Below are positions 39,421 to 49,023 of a stretch of 64,000 bases of DNA, piece by piece (position 1 is the first letter of the stretch; each line of letters opens with the position of its first letter). This stretch comes from Nannobrachium achirus (Eukaryota; Chordata; Actinopteri; Myctophiformes; Myctophidae), in the NCBI GenBank assembly GCA_963921795.1, contig OY997647.1, positions 67,244,468-67,308,467 on the forward strand, read 5' to 3'. Under the pieces are notes generated by a model that saw only the letters and a program-made list of their open reading frames with translations, searched no databases and had not been told where the DNA came from. Position numbers and translations under genes: made by a program.

Positions 39421-39439
39421 GGGTAATTTTTCAAGTGTC

Positions 39440-39560
39440 CAAATAAAATCCAAATACAGTATCAAATGATCTCGCAGCACCCCTGGACTGACGTCACGGC
39501 ACCCCAGGGTGCCCCGTCACCCCAGGGTGCCCCATCACCCACTTTGAAAACCCCTGGTCT
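39440..39560. mobile_element. Fragment of the GGGGTGCC hAT MITE
   Basis: CACCCCAGGGTGCC occurs in duplicate and is followed by CACTTTGAAAACCCCTGG, the inverse of the start of 21452-22023. Confidence 0.65.
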
Positions 39561-39829
39561 ATATAATACTAACCATATGCAGTATAACACACACCCATTC
39601 AACCTTTGCAGCTAAAGTGCCTACAAACCCCTTGTAACTTCCAACTCCATTTGAACCATGATAGATTGATGGAAAACACTGCTGCTTATGGCTCTGGGGA
39701 CTGGTATTGTCCTTCTATGTGTGAGGGGGCGGCGGCCGTGTTTTATTTTAGTTTATTTCCACGTGTTAGAATGACATTTCCTTTTAAACACTGAATAAAG
39801 GATGATAACATGACCCCACTAAACATGCC

Positions 39830-40235
39830 TTGATTGTGGATATGTTCTTGTGCTAGGGGCTCAGCATCATCCAATGACAGGCCCACCTGGTGTCTGCAAG
39901 CAAGCCTGCACTGGCCCTGTCCAGGCCCACTTAGGGCTGGCCAAACGGCCCCCTGTAGGCGGCCCACACTGGGCCCCAGAGGGTTTGAACATCGGCAAAG
40001 TGTTGGCCCCAAAGTGCTGGGCCTGCGTGGGCACTGGGCAGCCCTTACTTACACTTACTTACCACATTGTGAGGGCTAAGTAAGGGCTGCCCTCACAAGC
40101 CTACACTGGACCGGCATAGGCCCACTTGGGGCCCTGAATAGGCAGCCCTCACTTGGCCCTCAGGAAGCCCTATTTACTGCCCTAACTAGGCCCTCACTAT
40201 GCCCACAATGGTTTTGTAGTCTATTTCCTCTATTG
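39830..40235. mobile_element. GGGCCCA-rich dispersed repeat
   Basis: Many GGCCCAC/TGGGC motifs (CACTGGCCCTGTCCAGGCCC, GGGCCCCAGAGGG). A related stretch lies at 46330-46620, sharing GCAAGCAAGCCTGC inverted as GGCTTGCTTGCAGG. Class unknown. Confidence 0.4.
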
Positions 40236-40467
40236 CATCAATAATTATGTTTAAACCATTTCAACTACTGTAACTTAAATTCACTTTAGGAAAAAAAAAT
40301 AACTATTATTCTATTCATCTAAAATGTATAAAAAATAAATAACACCAGTCAAAGGGATTAAAATCAATGTATTTATTAAATGCAAAACAAATATAAAACA
40401 ACACAACATATACATTCAGTAGAACAACATTGGGGTTTCCAATTTTCAATACTTTTACTTCACTATC

Positions 40468-40975
40468 TTAAAGTTGTACTATGTAACTTTTTTTATAAAA
40501 CAAATCTTAAAATTCTCCTAACTATTAAATCACAAAAGTTTTAGAAGATCCGCGCCGTGAATTTCAGCCTGTAAAGCCTTCTCTGTATGTAAACTGAGAT
40601 CCTTGCCGTGGACCGGATCTCGCGCCAAAATTGCGTCATCACACTACCGGCCAATCACAGCGAGGGTTATACAACTGCCGGCCAATCACAGCGCATCTTG
40701 AAGTGGGGTCGCTATGGCAGCCATATTTGTTGTCGCCCGTTTGTACCATCCCTTCTCTAGGTAATTTCGCCTACCAGGCAGGGTGAAAGAGTCCGTATCT
40801 CTGGAATTACTGAACGCACAGGAACAAGGGACCCCTTAAAAGATAGATCTCAGCGAGGTGGAGGCAGACGCGGGGGTCTGAAGGTACGAAAAACGTCCGA
40901 AAGACGCGGACGCGACCGCGGTTTGCTATAGGGCTAATGACCACTAGTTGGGCATCTTACACAGTATGGCTTTAA
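40468..40975. mobile_element. piggyBac-like MITE
   Basis: 508 bp from TTAAAGTTGTACTATGTAA to TTACACAGTATGGCTTTAA. The ends are imperfect inverted repeats and the borders are TTAA. The interior includes CGGCCAATCACAGCG twice. Confidence 0.75.
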
Positions 40976-41097
40976 AAGGCAGACATTATACTTTTATTCC
41001 ACTACAATCATTTTAAAAATTGAGTTACTAGTTACTTTTTAGATTTTGATTATTATTAAAAACATACATTGACCACCACAGCCCTATATACATTCCG

Positions 41098-41170
41098 GCC
41101 ATTTGAAAAAAAGAGCTCTACAAGCCTGTGATGTGATGCATAGTGAGCTAATAGATCTGCAATTTTCAAG
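41098..41170. mobile_element. Degraded GATCTACAAGC palindrome
   Basis: GAGCTCTACAAGCCTGTGAT and AGTGAGCTAATAGATCTGC flank a short loop. Several changes separate the arms. Confidence 0.55.
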
Positions 41171-41639
41171 ATCTTACATTTGAAAACTTGTGAAATGGGA
41201 CATCCAGCATAATGAGTACTTTCTACTTCTGGTACTTTAAGTAAATGTTGATACCAATACTTTTTTACTTTTACTTTGTTTGTTTTAGAGTATTCAGGGA
41301 TTAGGATAACATTATTTACATTCATCATCTCTTAATTAAATCCCTTATAACTACTCCTTATACCCCGACCTCAGCTACCATGCAACTGTGGGTAAGAAAA
41401 AAAAAAGAAAAAAAAAGAGAAAATACAATGTCAGGAACTGAATAGCACAGTCTAACTTTGCAGCTTATTGTCAAGTGTTGATCTGGGTGGGGTGGATTGT
41501 GATTAAGGTCAACCAATAAACTGGAACGAAGGACCCAGAATATTAAGATTGTGTGATTGATTTCAAACAACAACAAAAGCACACACATTTTTAACAAATC
41601 ATTTTTTTTTTAAACAAACTATAAACAACAACAAAACAA

Positions 41640-41790
41640 CCAACCTCCAGTCAGCCGTCAACGGCGAGTCCCCTATACCACCAGCCCACCTTGTGACTTG
41701 AGCCATGAGTCAATTTTCCAGGATGTTTCTTCTCGTACTGCTCACAACCATTACTCAGGCTTGTCCTTTCTCATGTCTGAATTCATCTGG
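41640..41790 (-). other. Possible 3' exon, not resolved
   Basis: TTTCCAG precedes a short frame ending in TAA on the minus strand (MNSDMRKDKPE). It could be a terminal exon of the broken gene to the right. Weak. Confidence 0.2.
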
Positions 41791-41845
41791 AAATATATAA
41801 AACATAATTATTATATTATCTGCATTTGAATTATTATATTATCTG

Positions 41846-41939
<94 letters not shown>
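41846..41939 (+). repeat. (TG)n microsatellite
   Basis: Uninterrupted TG run of about 94 bp. Confidence 0.95.
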
Positions 41940-41941
<2 letters not shown>

Positions 41942-43003
41942 CACATAGTGCTAACATGTTTATACTTCATTCCCATTGAAAAGCTTTGACAGAATCCACA
42001 GGTAGAATTAAACTTTGGTTGACCATGCCCTAAGGAACAAACTAATATCAATTTAATTCAAAAGCTCACCGTGCCTGGAGTGTCCTTGGAACTGTGACGC
42101 AGGAACTCTTCAACTATGGCTTGGATTGGCTTTGTCCCATTTTCTTGTATCCACTGTACCCTATAGATGGAGGTCTGCAAAATGTATCGGCCGAACTTAG
42201 TATGTTGTTTTTCAGCCACTCTGACATTTGCAGGACTTGCTCTGCAGTTACATCTGATTCTGTAATGAGCAGAGAAAAGAATACATTCTCACTTAGATCA
42301 TCCGAGTTTACAATGTAGAGTTCTTTGTTGCAAAGAGCATACAGTCATCCACTTCGAAATGCAAGTGAGTTGAATATACTACGTTGTATTGACACCTTGA
42401 TCTTGCTGTACCTGGCAGGATGACTCGGGTCTCTTCCCTCTCGTGGTGAATTCAACTGCCTGCCCTAGCGCTGTCGGCACCTTTTCCAGACATTGTGGAG
42501 GTGCTCCTCCGGATACCCTGATGCTGGTTTATGTATGACTCCTCCCCGGGGTGAACCATTCATCTTAAAGTAAAGGAAATAAGCAGAAAGGAACACACAC
42601 ACGTTAGGAAAGAACAGGCAGCAACACCAAGTTGACAATGTGTGTTCATAATTTGCTTTGTGCATTATATAGGATATAGTGTATAGTAGTTAGTCTAGAC
42701 CAGTGCTACTCAACCCGCGGCCCGCGGGCCGCATGCGGCCCTTTCCGCATGTCTGTGCGGCCCGTCATGATCATGCCAATAAAAATAAGATTTTCTAAGC
42801 CTGTCAAAGTTAACGCGTAACGCAAAACGCGGTGATGTTTGAGCCTCCGTGCACAGTCACTCCGTAGGTAGGGATAAGAGTCAGGAAGCGAATGTAGTCA
42901 ATGCATAGAGCACAGTGCGGAGATGCAGGCGGCTACACTGACTAGAGCTATATATAGTACAACGAGACAGACAAATCTGCGGAGATTTTGCAGCAGACAA
43001 CCA

Positions 43004-43141
43004 CAGTCGGGCTCACTGGAGTGGAGACGCATGACGCTAATGAAGACGTAGGCTACGTCTTCATTAGCCTGAAACATGACGATCGCGACCGTTCATACAT
43101 CGCACGACCGTCATGCGTCTCCACTCCAGTGAGCCCGACTG
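43004..43141. repeat. Nested double palindrome
   Basis: Outer arms of 33 bp (starting CAGTCGGGCTCACTGGAGTG) are exact inverted copies at 43004-43036 and 43109-43141. Next to the left arm is an inner perfect palindrome of 16 bp arms at 43036-43068 (GCTAATGAAGACGTAG). The rest of the loop is 40 bp. Confidence 0.9.
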
Positions 43142-43397
43142 TACGTAGCCCTTGTCTGTGCTTGTCTCTGCCTCCGCTGCTTGTCTCTGCCTCCGCGACT
43201 CCGCCAGTCAGGACAGACAGTGCAAGCATGAACAGATCGCGCAGCAGCCAAGGAACTATGCTTATTACCACAAATCTCCTCCAACGAGCTGCTGTGTTTT
43301 ACAAAGCTCAAAGCATCAAACTGTTTTACAAGTACAGTGCATCTGAGGCTGAGTTGAACTGTACTTGAGTTATTTTTCCATACAATAACTCTCTTCA

Positions 43398-43465
43398 CCA
43401 AAAATAGCCGATCTACAAGCTCACAATGCATCTTGTGGTGAGCTTGTAGATCGGCTATTTTTTGG
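43398..43465. mobile_element. GATCTACAAGC palindrome with shared CCGATC variant
   Basis: CCAAAAATAGCCGATCTACA and its inverse, both arms carrying GCCGATC where most members have GCAGATC. Confidence 0.85.
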
Positions 43466-44877
43466 TAATTGTCCCCCAAGAATAGGGATGCTGCGGTTTG
43501 AGTGATTGAATAATAAGTATAAACGTTTATTTATTTAAAATTGTCCTATTAATGAAAAGGAGTGTTAGTGGCATGACTCATGAGAAAAAATACCTTTACA
43601 TTGCCAAAGTTCACTAGCCTTGCATACCCAGACACAGGGGGGGTTACAAAAAGATTGAACCAGATCTGTTCATTTTCACTTAACATTTTGTGAATAAAGC
43701 CTAATTTGATAAAAATTTCAAATGTCATCAATTTCATCATTCCATCCATGACAATCTTTTGGTTCAATGAGGTTTGGCCTGGCTTATATAAATGGAAATG
43801 TGTCTGTTTTCTGTGCGTTTCCTTAATTATTAGACTTGTCATGAAGTGTGTTACAAAATCAATGTAAACGTCCAAAATAGGACCGTCATTTTTAGCTTGC
43901 GGCCCTTTGGACTTTTGGTATTTTGCTGAGTGGCCCCTGAGCCATCTCAAGTTGAGTAGCCCTGGTCTAGACAATCCACCCATGTTAAAACAAGGTGATA
44001 TATACTGCAGTTAGCGGCATTAGTATATAATCTGGCTAAGTCAGGCTATATAGTAGTAGCTTTACTTACATAGCATGTGCCCTGGCAGTCCCTCAGGCAT
44101 GGCAATTGATCCACTATCGATAATGCCAGGGTTGCCTTCATAGCTGAAGTTGGACTTACTGTAGACAATAGATATATAAATGCTACTAAGCAACCTAAAC
44201 TATTAATTGAATACAGTCCTTACAATTTTTTTTAATGTAAAAGCTTTTTGAAATGGATTGCTTGGATGGAACCCTACAGTATGTGGTTCACATAAGTGGA
44301 AATGTATCTACCACTAGTTAAAAAATTGCTTAATCTTGATTGATACTCACTTCTCTCCGAAGCGCTCCTCCATCAGGTGGGCATACAGTATGGACCATTG
44401 ATATAGAGATTGATCAGGAGAGCTTCTTCTGAAGACCACAAAACAAACATTTCCGATCATCTATTTTGCTGAAGATCTAACAGATATTTTTAATAAAAAA
44501 AGAGAAGGCAAAATAAATTAAAAATACAGAACATTAATTTCAAAATGTAGACTAGACCACCCTCCCCTCCCTACAGTCAATGAAGCAAGGCTGCAAAGCT
44601 GCTCGCACAGACAAAGTGAACTTACAAATGTTGCTCCATCTTCCACCAAAGCTCTTTGCTGGTCTGTAGGCAATACTGGTTGTGGTTCTGGTGCAAAATA
44701 GTAGGCTCTGGTGTGGGGTTAGAATAATAGAAAAGTATAAAAGTATGAAAAGAAAATTATTAGCACCAGGGTCAGAGCTACATTGTTAAAATGATAATTA
44801 AAAAAAAATAAAAATAAAAAACATTTACACAAAACACTGCATACACTACTATACAGTATAGTTCACCCTGTAATCCA

Positions 44878-45155
44878 GTGCTTCTCAATGTGAGGGTCAG
44901 GACCCTTCAGGGGATCTACAAGCTCACAACACCAGTTTGCGGTTGAACTTCTGAGCTTGTAGATCTGCCACTTTCACAATAATTACCAATGGAACCGAAT
45001 CAAACAGTCCATGTTCTTGTCAGGGTTTGGGGGTCCCCAATTCAAATATAATATTTTTAGGGGGTCATCAATTCAAATGTGATTATTTTGTTGGGGTCCC
45101 CAGTTCAAAGTGGGGTCACAGTTGCCTGAAAAGGTTGAGAACCACTGCTGTGATC
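44878..45155. mobile_element. hAT-like MITE with palindrome
   Basis: CCAGTGCTTCTCAATGTGAG to GGTTGAGAACCACTGCTG. The palindrome (GATCTACAAGCTCACAAC with GAGCTTGTAGATC) lies at about 44915-44972, close to its left end. Confidence 0.75.
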
Positions 45156-45339
45156 CATGTTTAAAATGCATGTCACATGGCTTAGACCAGAAGTTAACTA
45201 CATGCCCCAGCTTCCTGATAAGTAATGAAAGGAGCAATTCCCAGTTTTGATGAAAAAAAAAGAAAAATATCCTTTATCCCCAAATACCTTAACTAATAAC
45301 TACATTTTGAAACACACATAACACATTTTGTCTCTTTAG

Positions 45340-45486
45340 ACCTACTCTGGTGTACCTCAAGCAGGTGTCGTTGAAATTTCAGCTGTGGCCCAAGGAGATA
45401 TACAGTATGAGGGATGCCAAGCTTTCCACATCCAGGAGAAAGAAGCACTCTGTGTCAATCCATTGCTCTGCAAAATATTGTTTTAA
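45340..45486 (+). CDS. Possible terminal exon, product unknown
   Basis: After TTTTGTCTCTTTAG, a good acceptor, the plus strand reads TYSGVPQAGVVEISAVAQGD, then IQYEGCQAFHIQEKEALCVN and PLLCKILF with a stop. It has no ATG. The base pattern looks protein-coding, but I found no upstream exon on this strand. It could be a relic. Confidence 0.35.
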   Translation, partial: TYSGVPQAGVVEISAVAQGDIQYEGCQAFHIQEKEALCVNPLLCKILF

Positions 45487-45944
45487 CAGAGACACAAACT
45501 GTTTTTACAAGCTGTTTTTAAAGGCTGTCTGTTTCAAAGGGATAATGTGGTTATCTAATATGAGATAAATGCCAACAACAGTCATGTGTACTATTGTACA
45601 TTCAGTAAAATGCATTCAGTAAAATGCCCATTACAGTACATACCATCAAAACACGTGACCCACTCAGTCAGATTCCATGTATGCTATATGGTTATCTTTG
45701 ACAAACTCATCCAACTTTAGGAAAAGAAGTAAGGAACAGAAAAATATTTAGGGCAACATGTGTGTGAGTGTGCACAAATTGTCAGCCATTTCTCACAAGT
45801 TTTGACACAAACCAAACTATAGCTAGGTAACAAATAATTCACTTGTTGCCACACTGTTTTATAACTTGCTAATTTAGCTAGATATGTATTTGACACACCA
45901 AGGTTAAGCTTTATATATGCTCCATTGCACAATGTATTTGGTAC

Positions 45945-45975
45945 CCGAAAATAGCAGATCTACAAGCTCACAAAG
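45945..45975. mobile_element. Single arm of the GATCTACAAGC palindrome
   Basis: CCGAAAATAGCAGATCTACA, then AGCTCACAAAG, without a partner arm nearby. Confidence 0.6.
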
Positions 45976-46329
45976 TTTACAATAATAACTTGGTGTAACA
46001 CTGGGTCAACAGCTGGCCAGCTATGGCCAAAGTTAGCAAGTTGAGTTAGCTAAGTTAGCGAATGCCAATATCCACCCTTTGTGGTTTGTGTGAACAATGC
46101 TAAGAGAAATGAAAGAACAGAAAATAATTTATCTTATTATCTTATTGGCTATTGTCTTATATTAATGTCAAAAGCAGGTCCTTACTGTACCATTTCACCA
46201 TTAAATAGCAGCCATGTCCAAATCACTGGTTCATCTCCTCCTGTCATTAGCTGCTGTCCAGTGGTAGTGAATGAAAAGGCGGGAACAATAAATGAATACA
46301 TAAAGAAAGGTGAAAAGAGCGGCAAATTT

Positions 46330-46550
46330 TGAGGGCTGCCCTCAGTATGCCCGTTTAGGCCCATAGCATAGTTCTACCTTTGGGCCCAATGCAGTTTTTG
46401 TGTGGGCAGCCCACATCATTTGCCGCTCTTTTCACACGTATGGGCTGCCCACAGTACGCCCATGGTTAGCCCATGATGAATCAACAGCTGTGGGCCTAAT
46501 TTGGGCAATCCCTCTATGGGCCTGTGGAGGTTAAGTGCAGGCTGGCATCG
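46330..46550. mobile_element. GGGCCCA-rich dispersed repeat, second copy
   Basis: GGCTGCCCTCAGTATGCCC and GGGCTGCCCACAGTACGCCC are an internal duplication. Related to 39830-40235. It abuts the LINE remnant. Confidence 0.4.
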
Positions 46551-46553
46551 CCC

Positions 46554-47430
46554 TCACTGCCCACACAAAGCCTGCAGAGGCCCAACCGGGGCTTGCTTGC
46601 AGGAGGTCCCTGGTGATGGCATCAATCCAGCGAGTGCGTGCACCACGGGGGCGTTTCCAACCAGCGGCTTTTGGATGGAAGTGGAGGATAGCGTAGGGTG
46701 ATCAGGGGGGGGGGGTCTTTTCATGTGACCATACCATCGCAACCGCCGCTGAGCTGCCATAAGGGATGCGGGGGGCTGTTTGGTGCGCTCCCGCAGTGTG
46801 ATGTCTGATCCTGCCATGTTATCCCCTCTATTGTGCGCAGTGCTCTGGTGTCGAAGCCGTCGATTCTGTCTGCCAGGGTCTTGTTGAGAGGCCAAGTTTC
46901 AGCTCCATAGAGGAGGATGGAGAGAATTGAGCTGTTGTAGATGCGTATTTTGGTCTCTCTTGTTATGGAATGGTGTCTCCACAGCGGCTTCCAAAGAGTT
47001 TTCATGGCACTGGCTGCCAGGGCACGTCTCCGGTTTATCTCGGTTGCTATGTTGCCGTTGTTAGTGACAATGGACCCGAGATAGTTAAAAGACGTCACAA
47101 ACTCAACTTCCTCCCCCCTGATGTGCAGTGGGGGGGGGGGGGGGGGGGGGGAGCCTCACCTCCAATGTGCATGAGTTTGGTCAATGATGCAGTTGAACTG
47201 GTCTGGCGCAGCTACGCATCCCTGTCTCACTCCGCTGTTGATAGAGAACCAAGAGGATTCTCTATAGGATATCTCGGCGGAACTCATGTGCCTTCTCAAT
47301 AATGAGGCGGAGGGCAGATATCTGGTCCGTTGTGGATCGATTTGGCATGAAACCCGCCTGTTGGGGGCGCCCAGAAACAAAACAAGACTAACAAAAACAA
47401 GATCAGAACAGTACAGGGCGAATAACAACA
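46554..47430 (-). mobile_element. LINE remnant, reverse transcriptase C-terminal part
   Basis: Minus-strand blocks read SGVRQGCVAAPDQFNCIIDQ, then after a gap SFNYLGSIVTNNGNIATEIN, LYGAETWPLNKTLADRIDGF and QRRLRWYGHMKR. These are the fingers-to-thumb part and C-terminal end of a non-LTR polymerase. Part of the palm with the YADD site is missing; a G run (47131-47151) lies at that gap. Clade not determined. Confidence 0.8.
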
Positions 47431-48092
47431 CAACAAAAACAAGGTGCTTGGTGCAACAGAGTGCCTAGTGCGACAAAGTGCCTAGTGCCAGAAGTAAGCT
47501 AAAAACCACACAGGAGAGACTAACGTGGCAGAGTAATTCGTACAGGCATCAAATATCAAATATATTTAACTTTACATTTGTATTGAGTGCCATTATGTTT
47601 ATAATGGCAACCAGCCATTTGTGTCATCCTTCTATCCTAGCATTGTTTGTGTGAATGTACTGTTGTCCAATTGTTAATAAAGTAATCAATCAATCAATCA
47701 ATCAATCATGATGTGATTGTAAAACAAATGAATATTGTGTAAAAAGCAGCAGATGGCATAACATTCCTAATCATAACGGACTGTTTAAACTTCCCACTGG
47801 ACTTCAAGCAACTCTGACTTCAGAAGGCTGACATTTCTCTATGATAAATCCTTGGTCTCTCGTAATATCGTAATATTTTGAGACATGGATTTTAGATTTG
47901 CCATAAAAATCTAAATTAAAACAAAAGGTTTTGAATATTTCACTGCGTGCGCAATGCATCAACAGTTAAAATGTTTTGTTCAATTACAGAAAATAAACTT
48001 TTCCACAATACGTTTTTAGATGGAGCTGTACAATAGATGACATTACATTATTCCATTATACAGTTTATTATAGCTCACAAGAACTGATGAAA
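47431..48092. other. No recognised gene
   Basis: Short direct repeats GTGCCTAGTG near 47440-47490 and an AATC run at 47682-47707. Otherwise nothing seen. Confidence 0.4.
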
Positions 48093-48723
48093 TTAAAGGG
48101 ATATTCCACTTTCAAAAAAACTTTTTGTCATTGTATGGTCTAATCAGGCTTGTATGAACACTCTGAACAGTTTTTAATTTTCTTCATTCAGTATTTAGAT
48201 ATTTGATGTAAATGTTATCTGGCCCTCCAGGCTCAGGGCCTCTCCCCACACACACACTCATTGTAACTTCAAACTCCATTTTAACCATGAAAGATTCATT
48301 AAAAACAACCATTATTTTTTCTGGTGACTCATACTACCCTCCTAATACGTGAGCAGGCCGTGTTTTTTCCATAACATTTTTCATGTATTTTTAATAATTC
48401 ATTGGGAAAATGGAAAAAATGTAATACAATAAAATGTATAAAAAATTAATGAAAAACGTTATAGAAAAAACACGGCCTGCTCACGTATTAGGAGGGTAGT
48501 ATGAGTCAAAAGAAAAAATAATGGGTGTTTTTAATGAATCTATCATGGTTAAAATAGAGTTTGAAGTTGCAATGAGTGTGTGTGGGGAGAGGCCCTGAGC
48601 CTACTTACATCAAATATCTAAATACTGAATGAAGAAAATTAAAAACTGTTCAGGGTGTTCATACAAGCCTGATTAGACCATACAATGACAAAACGTTTTT
48701 TGAAAGTGGAATATCCCTTTAAA
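48093..48723. mobile_element. TTAA-flanked long palindromic MITE
   Basis: Two arms of about 300 bp are near-perfect inverted copies, from TTAAAGGGATATTCCACTTT to its inverse. Shared interior blocks include GTATGGTCTAATCAGGCTTG, GGCCTCTCCCCACACACAC and ACGTGAGCAGGCCGTG. Few differences between arms suggest it is young. Confidence 0.9.
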
Positions 48724-48819
48724 GTATAGTTTATAGACCTTTAGAGGTGGTGATATGGTGATAAATGTGTCATTAGTGTTAAACAGCTCTAATTGTGACA
48801 GTAATCATTGCTATAGAGC

Positions 48820-49020
48820 AGGGGTCCAATCCTTTTTATATACAACTTCAACCCTAGTGTCCATATTCTGAGAACTGTAGCCACACATATCTACTACTAC
48901 TATCTACTTTCGGCAAATGTGTTTGTGTAGAGGGGAAAAAAGCATATGGAATCTGGGGGTCCCAGCTTCATCTCTCTCTCAGTTAAGGGGTCCTTGGCCT
49001 GAAAATGTTGAAGACCTGCT
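48820..49020. mobile_element. hAT-like MITE fragment
   Basis: A shortened relative of 39003-39420: CAGGGGTCCAATCC, CTACTTTCGGCAAA, AGTTAAGGGGTCC and GAAGACCTGCT. The satellite follows at once. Confidence 0.65.
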
Positions 49021-49023
49021 ATA

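Larger units (their letters stand above)
42700..43970. mobile_element. hAT-like element with CCCGCGGGCCGCATGCGGCC end
   Basis: Left end AGTGCTACTCAACCCGCGGC, right end CAAGTTGAGTAGCCCTGG. It is 1.27 kb without a transposase frame, so non-autonomous. Two palindromes lie inside, the nested one at 43004-43141 and a GATCTACAAGC member at 43398-43465. Confidence 0.72.
42070..44707 (-). pseudogene. Broken multi-exon gene, family not recognised
   Basis: Exon-like blocks on the minus strand with GT/AG borders are 44626-44707 (AYYFAPEPQPVLPTDQQRAL), 44351-44428 (RSSPDQSLYQWSILYAHLME, then ERFGE), 44070-44158 (KSNFSYEGNPGIIDSGSIAM, then PEGLPGHML), about 42412-42510 (CLEKVPTALGQAVEFTT, then in another frame EETRVILP) and 42070-42259 (ESDVTAEQVLQMSEWLKNNI, then in another frame FGRYILQTSIYRVQWIQENG). 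44351 and 44070 join in phase. The others need at least three frame changes, so the gene is dead unless these are sequence errors. The 42700-43970 hAT element sits in its intron. The protein-like quality of the blocks is good, but I do not recognise the family. Confidence 0.6.

Noticed and set aside
43549-43983. 144-codon minus-strand frame
   Set aside because: It lies inside the hAT-like MITE, lacks transposase motifs and spans its terminal repeat.
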